From Plectrocnemia conspersa (lineage: Eukaryota > Arthropoda > Insecta > Trichoptera > Polycentropodidae): DNA of 64,000 nucleotides. This document shows positions 1 to 29,559 of the stretch, in pieces (within the stretch, counting starts at the first letter, position 1; every line of letters starts with the position of its first letter). The DNA lies in the NCBI GenBank assembly GCA_009617715.1, contig VTFK01000177.1:186001-250000 (forward strand). Reading direction: 5' to 3'. Both the position numbers and the translations under genes were made by a program. The notes beneath the pieces are model-generated. The model searched no databases. It saw only the letters and a list, made by a program, of their open reading frames with translations, and was not told the DNA's origin.

Positions 1-3000
1 ATTTTAAAAATAACAACTCATTTAACGTTTTTTTTATTTTAAATTGGTTCTTAACTCTGTCTTGATTGCTCCTGCTGTTAAAAAATACCCTCATTAGCGG
101 TTGATGTTAGTTTAATTATTTTTAGTATTTTATTCAGCTCGTTTAACGATTCTATTATTTTTTGCAAATTAATATAATATATTTTTAAATAAATTATTTA
201 AAAAATTACATTTTTGTTTACACGTGAGATAAATCCGTGTTTCAAATATTGAAGTTTCAATTGGAAAGTTGATACCCTACTCTTAAAAGCATAAGGTGTC
301 TCTTCCACAACATAATTATAATCATGAAAAATATTTAATAATTCCCGCTTAGTAAATAAACTTGAATGACTCTTTTACCAAAGATATAGCTTATTTTTAG
401 TCAAATATTAAAATTGGGAACATTTAAATCAACAGTGTGATTAATTTCTCGTTTCCCCTTTTACTCTTTTACTGCATAAATAAATTCTTTACTTATTAAA
501 CTTCGAAATTCCACGAACTTTTTAAATAAAAATTTATGAACTCCTCGTCGTTATTAATGTTGCATTATTATTAATTAATTCTAATAAAGCTGTTCATTAA
601 AACGAGAACATTATTCAATGTTTCATTTATAACAAAAATTCTATCAAATTTTCATATTTAAAAATAGCTTTAGTTACTTTTTCTTTTATTAAGAAAATAT
701 TTTCATGTATAAATTTGATTTTTTTTTTAATTTAAAGATTTTTATAATAACAATTCCAGTGTTATTTTTCAGCTTTGTTATAAAAATCCAGGAATACATC
801 TTCTAGTATTGCTTTTTTTTATAAAAGTAATAACTTTCTTATGATAGTAAAATTCCTGCTAAATTCAAATACATATTATTAATAATAAGATTTACGTTTG
901 TTTATTTTTTTTGTGAGTGACAACAGTCCCAAAATCGATTCAGATCTAAAGTGAAGTATATCAATTTTATGTTCAAAAACTGGCTAATTTTTGCTATCAA
1001 GTTTATAGCATTCTTGAGTATTATGTTGTCCTTTATATTCCACATACATATTTATCTAAAAAAAAATTTTTTTTACAGAGAGAATATCAATATTTTTATG
1101 ACGACATTTTTTTTTCATAAAATTGTTTTTTCCTCTATAAATACAAAATTCTTTATTTGAAACGTTATTATTGCTTATACTGTTTTTCGTCTAAGCATAA
1201 ACTATGAAGAATGAAACCTAAGAAAGCTTAAAGAAGCTTTCCAAATACCACAATATTGTAAGTCCTTCAAAGGTTGAAAAGAGCCAATCTAGAAACCGTG
1301 CGATCATTCGCACAAAAAATACGCCTCGCCGGATGTTATTTTTTATATTTGCTTTAAATCGCACAATGGGCAGCCATTGTTTACATTCGGCGTCAGATTA
1401 TTGATTTTCTGCATCATCCTATTTCTTGGATCGAATCCAAAGCTCTCAGTGGCGCTTACCTTTGGCCCAAAAAACATGACGGTACAGCTTTTCATTTTAT
1501 TTATTATTGCACCTTTTAAATTTTTTATGACAATTATTTATTTGTAAAATTTTGCGATGATTGTAATTTTCAGTATTTTATTTTATTTTTATTTTATTAA
1601 TTTATTTAGCTTAATAGCTAATCTTTACATCTAACAAATTTAGTAAACATATATAAAAATATATAAAAAATACATAACAGAAAGATTTATTTATTAATAT
1701 ATAAAGAAAAGTTTTTAAATGTAATGGCATTATATGCAAAATAGATTTTGTAAGAATAAACTTGAGATAAAGATGCTTGAGAACCTTAAAATAAAAAATA
1801 ATAAATAGTTGTAAAAAAATTATTTACGGAATTGCATGTTTCATTAATTAAAAAAGAAAGTAGTACAACTACCGCGACTAAAAATTGAATGTGTAATTTC
1901 TGTTGTTTTTTTTTTTTTGATAAAATTCATTTATGCTGAATTTCTAAATAAAATATAACAAAACAAAATATCTTATAAATAAAACTTTCTCACAACTTTA
2001 TGCAACATTTCAACAAAACCTTCTTACCAGTTATAATTTTTAACTTATTTTTTATTAAATTATAATTTCTGGATCTATTTTTTAAAATGTTGATTAATTT
2101 TTTAACTATATCTCGTACAAGGATGTATGACGAAAAAAGGTATGTTTTTTTGCTAAATAAGGTACTAACGATGTATACCTTGAATCTGATTCGTAACTCC
2201 AAAGTATAAGGGTCTCGGACCTTAAAAGGTAATTGCATTACAAATCATCTTTAAATGTAGGTGATTTATATTTATTTGAAAACATTATACTTTCGTTCTG
2301 AGAAATTAAGTGGCGTAAGAAAAATATTTTAGGGCCAATTCATCCGAGTATAAAACCTGCAAAAGTGCAAACGTCACATTTATATAGAACTAGTAAAATC
2401 ACGCTAATAACATTAACAATGTAACAGACATAAGTTTCATCAAAATTATGTCAGACTATCCTAATTTTTGTTCCTCTTTTAAAGAGGTTTTTTTTTTAGC
2501 TTATGTGATTTATAGCTCTTTATTTAAAAAACGAAATACAAAAACATTTTTTAAATATTTATAGCTTAAATGAATAATTTTTAAGCCACAATTATATTCC
2601 TAATAGTCGAAGAAACCCTTACTTAATATAATATGTGTATATATATAGTTTTTAAATCTTGTATATGTGACTCTTAAAAAATGACATTTACATAGTAATA
2701 ATTTTCTCTAAGAAAAAAGCTTTAATATATACGTTATTCATTATAGGGTTACTAATAAAAATCGCAGAAGCAACGGGAATTCGGTGGGTGCTCTTTTTTT
2801 GTTACATATATGCTTAAGGCAACATGCGTTAAGGTTTACAAGCTATGGGAAAATAAAACTTGATAAAACTTGATGTTTACAATCTATGGGAAAATACCAA
2901 AAATAACAATAATTTTGTATAAGACGAGGAAAGAACCTATATTTTTAGATGAATGAAGACATGTAATATGTGCCTGTTTCTAAAGCAATATTTAGGCAAT

Positions 3001-5921
3001 ACAAATATTTTTTGTCATAATATAAAAAAATATTTATTGTTACTCCGCACCGAGCAAGCATACGTAAAATATGTCTAAATAATTATTTGTATATAAAAAA
3101 TATGTTCTTTATAACCCTTTGTATTTATGAATTCTCGGTTTAAATAAGTTTTTAATCATTATAAGATAATCAATTATCTATATGAAGCTTTGCGTTTGAG
3201 GGCCGAGTGGTGTACAAAATTGGGTGATAAAGTCTGATTGTAAAATCTTGACATTGACGAGTGGTCATCGATTACTTGTATCGATTGGCGAGTAATATGC
3301 GCCCCTTAAGTGTTGCCAGTGATTTGTGACGGAACGTGATGTCACATTTTTTATAATAATCCATCAGGAAAACTTAGGCAAATCAGGCACATTAGTTTTT
3401 AGCCCCACCTCTAAATCATCACATTGGGGAAAACTTGTTTCAAGGTGACCGTCACGTTCAATAATTACAAAAGATAGTTCAAACATTGCTTGTTTTTCTT
3501 TTATGGTTATTGGTGATTTTTGAAGCTCAAATTCAAAATAAAACAAAACACATTGTAGAGTTTACTAATCAAATACGTATTATGTTATATTTTTTCAATG
3601 TGAGTCAGATTTCTAATGAATAAAATATACCACAAAATTATTTTATGTACTGCTATATTATTAAATCACTATTTTAATAAATAGTCGTAGAATCCATTCT
3701 CAAAAAATTCGCTCAATGAAATTAGATAAAAATCATTTTAAGTTGTAAAAAATATCTAAGTTTTGATATGATATTTTTTTACGTTCTTAAAATATTTATA
3801 AATACAGCAGATATTTTATATAAAAAGTTTTTTAATTACTTTCTTACTAAAAGGTTTCAAATTACTTCAATAGACATCGTCGTAGCATCTCTGCTATTTA
3901 GTACTTTTATATTAAATTAAAATGGAATAAAACCTATAGAATATATCTAAGAATAGCTATATATGTATCCGTCTATTAAATCCTTGGCAAAAAAATATTA
4001 TTTAATATAAATATTGACCCCGAAAATTCCGAAAGAATTTTTTTAATATCTATACATATTGACTAAATAAATAAATAAAAATGCAGTTTTAACAAGACGA
4101 AAAAAATAATGTTAGTTATTATCATATTTATCTTAACGATTTTGAGATCTAATTAAAATAAATTTATTTTTTTATAAGTTTAATAATTTTTATTTGTTTT
4201 GGAATAAATCCTATTAATAAAAATTGAGAAAGTCATGTAAAATAAAATAATATTATAAAAAAGTTCGCTGACAGATAAATTTTATAGCATAACTCTGTAG
4301 AAAGCTACCATACATTTATGCAATCTGCAGTTTTTCACGCGAAGTGCTTACTTATTATTTGATTATTATTGTAGTTTTTAAATTACTAAAGCAAAGATAT
4401 GGCTGATCAGAGTAGTATTTTGTTATTTAAATGCCTACTTTCAACCACTATTAAAATTTTTCAAGAAAGCATGCATATTTATTTTTTAACATCTTGCACC
4501 CTTTCTCATGAAGCGGTATGAAAAATGCAAATAAATTTAATTTTTAAAATACTAAAAAATATTATTATTAATGGTATAAGTTACTGAATAATACTTGAAA
4601 GACCACGGGTTAAATAATATGGTACCCTAGTGTTTTAATATTTACATCGTGTCTGGTCAGAAGTAGTAATTAATATACATATTTTTTTAATTTGACGGCA
4701 ATAAAATTAAAATAATGATGAATAATTCAAATTAAAATAAACTAGTTCTTGCGTCGATTGTAAGTCAATATGTTACTGATTTATAAACATTAATCACAGT
4801 CTGCTATTTTTACCCCGTTGTAGCTAGTGTGTCTTACAAGAATTTTTCGAGAAAAGTGCTAAATCGATAATTATTATTTTTATGGATTTTTGTTACAAAA
4901 AAATTTATACGAATATATTTTAATGTTTCACAAGCGCTGCATAAAAAATATTTGTCCGTGCCAGATGTTTGAAAACATGTAGGATTTCTGAAATGCTTTT
5001 AATAGAGGTCGGAAGTATTTAAATGGCAAAAACTACTCTAATTGCCCTTATCATCGCTTTGGTAACCTAAGAACTATTTTATTAATCAGATAACAAGACG
5101 CTCTGTGTGTAAATTGACAGATTGCAAAAATGTATGGGAGCTTTTCATATACAGAATTAAGTTTACCGACAGATAAAAAAATCCAAATAGGTTTTTTATC
5201 TTTTTTAAATATAAAAAAATGTAAAGTAGCAATTGCTGCTATTAATAATTTTTTTGCGATTTGCTTATAGCTACGGGAGTCTGAAATTTATTTGTAACTT
5301 GACGCTCCGTTTTGAATCTAAGTAAATCAATCTATTATATTATAGTTATTTGATAATTTGCGTCCATTAAAACAAATCATCATCCTATAAAAGTTTGTTA
5401 TCATTAACTACAATCTAATTTTCTGTTCATTAAAAATATAAAGATATCTACAATCATTTAAGCAATATAGTTTTAAATCACATACTACATATTTTATTTA
5501 TTTTTTTATTAATCGAAATTTCCTGAGAAATATCGACAAACTAGAATGCCTAGTTGTATCGCATTGGGTTAATGCATGCTATGCTGCAACGAAAGATTTA
5601 CAATATATAAAAAAATAAAAATAAAGAATCACAGCTCATATGTGTGAATATAGCTAAGAAATCTTACATACGAGCAGCGAGATCTTATAAAATTGAAGTC
5701 ATTCGCAGGAGGGTTCAATTTTCTCGAATACATTTTTAAAACTCAACTTCATCCACTTTTATTAAATCGGATTTTTCTCTGTGAAAATTATCAGAAAAAG
5801 TGAAAATTATTTCACGACTCTCCGGGGAGTAATGTGACAGTGTTATTACATTTCACATTTCGCAGTATTGAAAAATAAATTGATGAAAAATGTGTAACAT
5901 TTTTTTTTTTTTTTATTTCAG
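1..5921. other. No recognisable exon; presumed upstream intron
   Basis: This is AT-rich, low-complexity-like sequence before the first recognisable exon of the DPP10-like gene. Since that exon starts in phase 2 inside the ectodomain, the membrane-anchor exons must lie further upstream, and I saw no exon for them here, so the stretch is probably intron. The only short ORFs (951-1160 +, 1990-2238 -, 3364-3546 -) are rich in Phe, Lys and Ile or have no recognisable domain. A slightly GC-richer patch lies at about 1290-1490 and another at 3190-3350, neither of known function. A SINE 3' fragment lies at 5548-5600. Confidence 0.5.
5548..5600 (+). repeat. SINE 3'-end fragment (family S)
   Basis: The stretch around GTTGTATCGCATTGGGTTAA followed by ATGCATGC resembles the 3' part of the SINE at 56545-56815, which carries GTTGTAACGAATTGGGCCTA then ATGCATG in the same order. 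The tRNA-like head is absent, so this is a 5'-truncated or decayed copy. Confidence 0.45.
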
Positions 5922-22616
<16,695 letters not shown>

Positions 22617-23968
22617 ACTTTAGTACTTTAATTTCCATTGTTATGGATTATTTGGCCGTCCATCTCCGATATAACTATGGTTTTAACCGTGTCCTTGCTA
22701 TATTACATTTTAGTCTTTCGAATCAATGAAATAGTAATTTTAGTGCATCGAATTGTATGTATGTATGTCTGAGTGTATTAATGTTTTAAACTACTTTGAT
22801 ACTGTAACAAAATATGGATCGGCAAACTTTCATTCTTACTATATATATGTATTTTAAAAAAATGTAGTAGTAATACTTTTCTCTCAAAACTATTCCAATA
22901 GTTTAAGACATTCTTTCGAGAGCTTAAACTCGTACTTTTAAAAACATCACCGTTTCTTAGAATCACCATAAAACACCGATTATAAAAATATATGTGTTCA
23001 TAAGCAATTAAAAGTATGTTTAAAAAATATTATGATAACATATCTTTTTGATTTATTGATTTATAAATTTTTGTAAAACATAAAACATTTATATATGTAC
23101 GTATAAAATATTTATTTTGTTCTCCTACATTCTATAGATAAAAATCCACACTCCAAAAATATATGTTTTAGAATCTTATACAATTTATAAAAGAATAATA
23201 TATTAATTAAATACAATAAAATTCACGTACATGATATATAATAACAAAAAACAAACTTATTTTCTCAAAAGACACGTTTATAAATATTTCCAAAAGTGTA
23301 AAGGCTCTATTGTATGTTACGAATAAATGTATATTTAAAAGCCTTTAACCCCGGAATATACTTATATGTATTATAGTGAAAAACTTAATGAATAAATTGT
23401 GAATATAATTCGCTTGTACATAGTCATTAATTAAATGTGCCTATTATAATATACGGTGATGAATGTATAAAATATGTAATATAAAACATATACTGACTAA
23501 ACAGCATAAATATCTATATTAATGTAAATATAAATATTCTAAATCGTTAACATATTAGAATATGTCAAGAATCACAGTTTAGTCAGTATATAAATGAAAA
23601 ATGCTTATGAATTATATATTATAATTACCGTTACGGATAATTACTCGTCGATAGCTTGATTGTGAGATTTATGATTAATATACGTTGCTGTGGATTGGAA
23701 ATGTGAAGACGGGTCGAAATGTTCCATTCCACCGACTAGTACTCGAAATATATGAAATGCACACTTCGGGAAAAGTACAAGATTTTCTCGTCATCGTTGT
23801 TCGTAAAAAATACATTTGTGTACTTTTTCAGAAGTCGCATTCACTAAAATAAAAATTATTTCTCTGTGTTATTATTGTTAAATTTCTGGTATCTAGAAAA
23901 ATTAAATTATAAAATGTTTTGAATGTTACCTGATCTTTTATTGAGTATTCCCGTTAACATATTATTGT
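22617..23968. other. Convergent intergenic / 3' UTR region
   Basis: The space between the stop codon of the DPP10-like gene (+) and the stop of dysbindin (-). It is AT-rich with many AATAAA-type signals on the + strand (for example near 22612, 23322 and 23390), so the exact polyadenylation site cannot be chosen. No coding frame or known repeat was seen. Confidence 0.6.
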
Positions 23969-26900
23969 CTATTTGCTTAAAAAGTCGTCAAGTTCTGAAG
24001 TATCTTCATTGTCTAATTGGATATCTTCTAAAGTTTGATTGATGTTTTCATCTTCAGGTGTTTTATTACCTAAAAAAATTATAAGAAAGATTTTATTTTT
24101 TTATATATATAGTACATATGGTATTCATTTAAAGCAGGCTCTTGATTTTTATTACAGATTTTTAAAATATCGCTACAAAAACTTTGTGCATAGACAGTGC
24201 TAGCACTGGCCCCACGGTTCACGGCTTCTTAGGTCACTTCAGATGGTTGAATGATGCAAAATGTAAGAAAAAGGCTTTGTCATTACAGCTGGAAATTACT
24301 ACTACCTACTTTGTACATAGTCTTTGGTGTAAGTCAAAATTTTTTGGAACATTTGCATATTTTTATCAAATAAAATCTGTCAATTTAAAATCAGTTTTTT
24401 GTCAACATTCATAGAAAATCGAGAAAACTTAAAAGTGTGTTCATAGTCAATAAGTGTGCATAATCCGGTACATACATTTTTATATATTTTAAGTGAAAAG
24501 TGAATGATTGACGACATATTGGATTTTTTTATCGACTTAATTTCAAAAGTGTTCCTTATTAAAATTATAAAATATTTTGATGTGATTTAAAGATATAATA
24601 TGACTTACTTTTTTACCATTTAAATCACAGAATTTTATTCCCAGTGCAAAAATTTGTTGAATAGTGAATTTAATAAAATATTTAAAATTTCAAAAAAGAA
24701 ATGAAATTCAATGTAAAAATATATTTTTTAGTTCATTTTAACGGATTTCACTATAATAAATTAAATAATTTGAAACAAATATACGAAAATAGTAAAATTT
24801 AAGTCGATGGATTTTAATTTTTGATTGGAATTTCAAAAAAATATTACTAGTTCTAAAAATAATGTGGGGTGGGAAATTAAGATAGTTAAATTTCAAATAT
24901 AAGACCTATGCTGCATATTCTACTAAACATTCATTAAATTGTGTTCTTTGCGAAAAAATCTAGATGTGACGAAATTATTTTTTTTTTTTATGTATTTTTT
25001 ATAATTTTCTTTTTCATTGTAATTTTAATTTTATTCCATTAAACTCTCTAATTTGACAACTAAATTTAATGCAGCAAAATTATAAATAATACATTCAGTT
25101 TTATGTGCTTATTCCTGAAAGAAAATCTAGAATTTCGAACAGTTTCGAATTTATCCCGAAAATATTGTATTTTTAAAATATGTCATTTCAATAAAATCAT
25201 ATGGAAATACACCAGTAGATATATATTTTTACCAGTGAAAATATAAATTATCTCGCAGGTGCTAGTGAAATTATATGATTGCAACTTTTCTATATGTAGT
25301 AATATTATATAGTCGACCCCCCTAAGGAATACTATATCGTTATAGGAATACTACGCTATAGGGGACTAGTAAACCATACAAAATTTTAGGTTTAGGTTCT
25401 TTCAACTGTATTTTGTGTATTTGACGAAATCAGCAAAACGAACTTTTTTCCCCATTTTTATGTATTAAATAACCTTGTATTTAGTTTGTAAACAAAAGCA
25501 CGTGCCCTATGATGTTCTTATTGCGACACGCGCGCGAAGAATGTCCTTGATTTCGCGAGTGTCAAGGGTTTAAATGCAACAGTATTTTGAGTTATTTTTT
25601 TAAAATGCCTAAGCCTACTATGAATAAATAATAAAAAATAAATATAAATTATTAAACTATTTTTACAGTATATTTTATTTTAGGATATTAATAAAAACCT
25701 ATTAATTATATTAAGAAAAAACAATAATGGTAGAAATGAAAAAGTTAATAGATATGTATTATATAATTAAATAGTTTCATTATAAAAAATTATAATGGCT
25801 GAAAAAATAAAAAAAAACGTATACATTTATTTGTTCGATAATAATTTTTCCAAAGCCATCCAAAAAAAATATTTTTTTTCTTACTGTATTGTGATCAACA
25901 TCCTTGGAATATTATAGCGCAGCAGCATTTTGCTCGTCACATAATACGTCTAGCAAAGGCAAGGGACAGTTACAAAAACTACGCTATAGGGGGGACTGCC
26001 GCATACGCTATAGGAAACTTGGCTATATGGGGAAAAGCTATTTACATCCAATGTATAAATGTTACAGCGAATTTGTACTTTTTGGTAAAGTTATATTTTC
26101 ACTAGTAAATTCCAAATACATTTTCACCAGTAGATATATATTTCTAGTAGCGAAAATATAATTTAACTGATAGATGCTGCTCTAAAATGTCTATGAAACT
26201 CAATTTGACAGTTGCGAACCGTCCATTTGCTGTTCAAACTTAAACCTAACCTAATGAAAATCTAAAACTAATTATAGTTTTAGAACTTTCATTAGATCCA
26301 AAATACAAACTAAGCAAACTCAGGGGAAAATAAGCAGAAGAATTAGTACAGATAGACATCGCATCTCACATATTGCTCCATATTTGTATGCATTTCGATA
26401 TTATGGTATGTTTTAAAAATATAATTAAGCTATCCTCTGATATTACTATGTACTTATAGTATAATAGGGCTGATCAAAGTATATTCAAACTGAAATTTGG
26501 TCAATATGAGAGAGCAAAAACAATTATCAATTTTGTTTTTTAAATAAAAAATATTTATAAAAACAAACTTTTAATTGGGCATTCATGTTAATTTAAAAAA
26601 AACTTACTAGGTAACATTCCCTTTTCTTTATGGAAGGAATGATACATCTATGACAAGATCTTTGATGAACGCATTTCTTGAGCTACATTCCTTTTTTTTT
26701 ATAAGTGACGAGCTACCCGCTGCTTCTCCAGCAATGATTCTCTTTGTTTGGTTTCTAAAATTTTAGCTGCACCTGCTTGCTCTTTCGCTAATGATATTCT
26801 ATTCTTTTCAAAAGCACCTGAAATATAACAAAATTAAATAAATCAACACAGTTATAGTTTATTTAAATAAATGAACGTCGATCATCATTTCATACAAAAA

Positions 26901-27520
26901 ACAATTGGTTTTAATATTTAAAAAAAAAAAAAGGTAGAAATATATTCAAATTGTGAATATATATGTACAAATATGTATAATATTATAGTTTTGTAATATT
27001 TTATTGAAATATATTACTCACTAAATTTTTTTTCTTTATACATAGTCAATTGCAAAATATGCTCCCGTTGCCTCTCTTTAAAGTCGCACTGTTCTATCAA
27101 ATCTTCTAATTGCGTCAATTCTTGTTCGACACATTGACACATCACGGCCAGCTCTTTATATTGAACCATGGTCTTTTCAACGGCCTGCGAGAGTTGCGGA
27201 AGAGTGGCTAACATCGCATTTGTATTTAATATATCTGTCAACTGTTTCGAAACCGAGCTATGAATGGTACCCAACATTCCGTCGATGTTCTCGGCTAACT
27301 GAGCGTTCACTTCGGCCGCTTCGTGTAGATTTTTCCACTCGTCTTGATATTTGTTCAACAGCTCGGCGCCTGCGTTTTTATTTATAGGAATAGTGAATTC
27401 ATCTCTCGGTTTGTTAAATGTCACCTGTTGAACTTCGGATATTTTTTTAAAAACCGAGTTGTTTAGGTCGATTCCATCTTGCACGACCGAATACAACCTA
27501 TCTCTGACATTATTAAACAT
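23969..27520 (-). CDS. Dysb: Dysbindin, BLOC-1 subunit (3 exons, exon 2 frame broken)
   Basis: Dysbindin is a coiled-coil subunit of BLOC-1, acting in biogenesis of lysosome-related organelles and, in flies, in presynaptic homeostasis. Exons on the - strand: 27520-27022, 26817-26608, 24069-23969 (stop TAG). Junctions are TTTA|GTGAGT, CAG|GTGCTT, CCTA|GTAAGT and TAG|GTAATA, all phase 1. The start MFNNVRDRLYSVVQDG matches the usual dysbindin N-terminus, so I preferred it to an ATG 33 codons upstream. The family block AGAELLNKYQDEWKNLHE is followed by a long coiled coil (LEDLIEQC, ILQLTMYKEKKF); the acidic C-terminus ends ELDDFLSK. Total 270 codons fits the family. Oddity: exon 2 is 210 nt and keeps phase, but has in-frame stops TAA (26699-26701) and TAG (26648-26650); between them NAFIKDL, resembling a conserved family motif, reads in a shifted frame, and HKEKGMLPS resumes in frame 0. 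Either assembly errors around the A9 run or a recently damaged gene. Confidence 0.85.
25010..25290 (+). repeat. Dispersed repeat R5, longest + copy
   Basis: Includes TTTGACAACTAAATTTAATG, ATACATTCAGTTTTATGTG, AATATGTCATTTCAATAAAA, the signature CACCAGTAGATATATATTTT and GGTGCTAGTGAAATTATATG. The reverse complement of the same ordered blocks lies at 56105-56345; shorter copies lie at 26095-26170, 32870-33015 and 53595-53690. Confidence 0.7.
25312..26040. mobile_element. Candidate non-autonomous element with TACGCTATAGGGG motifs
   Basis: The left part has AGTCGACCCCCCTAAGG and TACGCTATAGGGGACTAG; the right part has TACGCTATAGGGGGGACTGC, TACGCTATAGG and GGCTATATGGGG. AGTC..CCCCCCTA at the left resembles the complement of TAGGGGGGACT at the right, an imperfect terminal inverted repeat. 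The interior is AT-rich with one CpG-rich spot near 25530. No transposase. Confidence 0.4.
26095..26170 (+). repeat. Repeat R5, short copy
   Basis: Carries TTTTCACCAGTAGATATATA and the AAAATATAATTTAACTG tail of the R5 family. It is followed at 26190-26250 by AACTCAATTTGACAGTTGCG and ATTTGCTGTTCAAAC, which also follow the R5 copy at 33010-33060, so the shared unit is longer than the signature. Confidence 0.65.
26275..26540 (+). mobile_element. MITE M1, left part
   Basis: Blocks ATACAAACTAAG, GAAAATAAGCAGAAGAA, CATATTGCTCCATA, GGGCTGATCAAAGTATATTC and GCAAAAACAATTATCA occur here in the order and orientation found in the reverse complement of 53095-53425. The palindromic core is missing. Lies in the dysbindin intron, ending about 70 bp before the exon 2 donor. 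Confidence 0.6.
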
Positions 27521-28630
27521 TTTTATATATTTATATGAGAAAATACTGTTTTGAACGCCATTGACACATGTAAACGTCACATGACGTTTGTTGTCATTTA
27601 AATCATGGCCGAAACACAATAAAAATTGACCATATACATTTAAAATAATAATATAATAAAAAAGTTTATAAATTACAGCATAATGCTTATAAATATTTAA
27701 CTTGTATTAAACATATGTTAAATTATTTAAATTTTTAAGTAAATAATAAAATTACAATAAAATATACATTAAAAACCCTCATAGTTTGCCCTTGGTTTTC
27801 TTTTTTGATTTTTAAACGTCACGATCTAACTTAAAAATATATGTACACTTAAGCTACGGAAAAACAGTATTTTAAATCATATATTAATAATAAAATGTTT
27901 TTTTTAAATAATTAATAACTTAAAATAAGCTTTTTACAATATTCAGTTTCTTATCTTTGTCTTATATAAATATGCAATAATATACTTTTAACATGCATAT
28001 ATACAGTTGATTGAATTTCAAAATAGCATGTGGCGTATATTTTATGTAAATATAAAATTCGCTATGCGTTTTTATTTACATGTAGTTTCAAAATACACAT
28101 TGATTATATAAGACATTATTTTACAAAATAGTGTTTTTATACAGAGTTTAATATTTGTGGTGTAATAGTGTTCAAATTTATATTATAAATGGGAAGTATT
28201 TAAAAACGCGATTAACTGTCGAGAGACCAAAATATTTTTAATTGCGCGTAAAACGAGACCATGCTATGCCTTTTTGTCATTTTTTATGTACGCATTTCCT
28301 ACTTAAACTCAATGACGCGATAAAACACACTTTTTCTTTATAAATAATAATATAAAAAATAAATGATTAAAAACATATCTATAAAAATTAAACTTAAATT
28401 ACTTAAAATAAAACATACATCTATAAACATATAACATACAAAAAATACTTTAGCTCTGTGACAATCAAAATACGACAAACGTGTAATTTTATTACCAGAA
28501 CAAAAGTTACACGTTTATTTTCGTCCAATATTACGAGTAGTACTATTGGGCGAAGATCTTGAAGCACGTCTAAACGAATAATTCTATCGCTGATTCTTGC
28601 GGTTTATGCTAATAAACGCTCTCCTGTCAT
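27521..28630. other. Upstream flank of dysbindin, no gene seen
   Basis: AT-rich sequence between the dysbindin start and the piggyBac relic. The dysbindin promoter and 5' UTR should be here, but I could not place a TATA box or initiator with confidence. A small inverted pair CCAATA/TATTGG lies near 28526-28553. Confidence 0.45.
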
Positions 28631-29150
28631 TCAAATACTGTTTTTTTTACTAAATCTACCGATAGGAAGCGTATAAAGTACTTTAGACGTATCGATCGAT
28701 TCGCCACTCAGAATATTTATGAATCCATATCTTATAGGCACTGAAAGCCATAATATCAATGAGCTCCATAAATATTCTGAGTGGCAACCGACTTGTCGCC
28801 CATATTCACGAGTCATTTTGTCTCCTAGATCAACTCCGCATTTTGTTCTGTTATAAAATGTAATCACTGGTGGTTGTCTGTTTCTCCTGCCTTCTTTATC
28901 TGTATTAAAAACTTTTGTACTGAGCAACATTTTTTTAAAATTCAAGACACATGTTATCAGCAAAACCAAACATACTATTAAACAGTTCTTTCAACTTATT
29001 CCTAAAAAATACCTTTGATATTTAGGGCTTGTAGGACCTTAATGTACCAGTAAGAAATATATCGTTTTGATATGAAAAAATTGTCTGTGATAATATTTTT
29101 CTTGGTACCGTTATATTTTACTGTCGTGTCCTTAACGACTCTCATCTTTG
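28631..29150 (-). pseudogene. piggyBac-like transposase relic (C-terminal half)
   Basis: The - strand reads GTKKNIITDNFF (29110-29075 area), matching the piggyBac block containing TDNFF, then after frame breaks LLSTKVFNTDKEGRRNRQPP and VITFYNRTKCGVDLGDKM, the conserved FYNxTKxGVDxxD motif of the DDE_Tnp_1_7 domain, followed by TREYGRQVG and a degenerate helical region to a stop near 28631. Several frame disruptions and a missing N-terminal catalytic part make it inactive. TTAA flanks could not be assigned. Confidence 0.72.
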
Positions 29151-29349
29151 ATTGACTTCTCTTTTATTATTGATCATGCCATTTATGATCATTTACATTA
29201 TGTCATATTTTTTTATAAAACAAAATATTGATATCATACTTGCATTATACGGATATTCTATGTTTTCATTACACACCGATGAATCTGGCATATTTGATAT
29301 AAATAATACAAATTTGTTATTACAGCTTTTATAATAAATAATAATTTCA

Positions 29350-29484
29350 AATGTAAATGTGAAAAGTACTTATTTTGTAATTGCAATAATCTTCGTCTGA
29401 TTCCAATTCAAACACTTCAACCACTTCATTATCGAAGAGAAATTCGAGATTCGATTCATCGGAATCATTATAGCTTTCGCCCAT
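29350..29484 (-). pseudogene. Acidic N-terminal ORF beside the piggyBac relic
   Basis: ATG at 29484-29482 on the - strand opens MGESYNDSDESNLEFLFDN, continuing EVVEVFELESDEDY before low-complexity sequence and a stop near 29350. Acidic Ser/Asp/Glu-rich starts are common in piggyBac transposases, and this lies upstream of the C-terminal relic on the same strand, so it may be the N-terminus of the same, internally deleted element. It could instead be the first exon of an unrelated small gene. Confidence 0.4.
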
Positions 29485-29559
29485 CGCTATAAATATTATT
29501 TAAACTAAATTTAGTTTATATTAAAATTATTTAATGAAGTAAAAATATGAAATATACTT

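Larger units (their letters stand above)
24070..26607. other. Second intron of dysbindin (2.5 kb)
   Basis: The intron separates the broken exon from the last exon. It holds repeat R5 (two copies), a candidate non-autonomous element with TACGCTATAGGGG motifs, and part of MITE M1. ORFs inside (24184-24414 and 25904-26161 on +) overlap these repeats or show no domain. Confidence 0.7.

Noticed and set aside
951..1160. 69-codon + strand ORF.
   Set aside because: Composition is dominated by Phe, Ile and Lys from AT-rich DNA; no domain, no promoter or splice context.
3364..3546. 60-codon - strand ORF with fairly ordinary composition.
   Set aside because: No recognisable domain and no splice sites tying it to a gene; could be an old fragment, but support is too thin to call.
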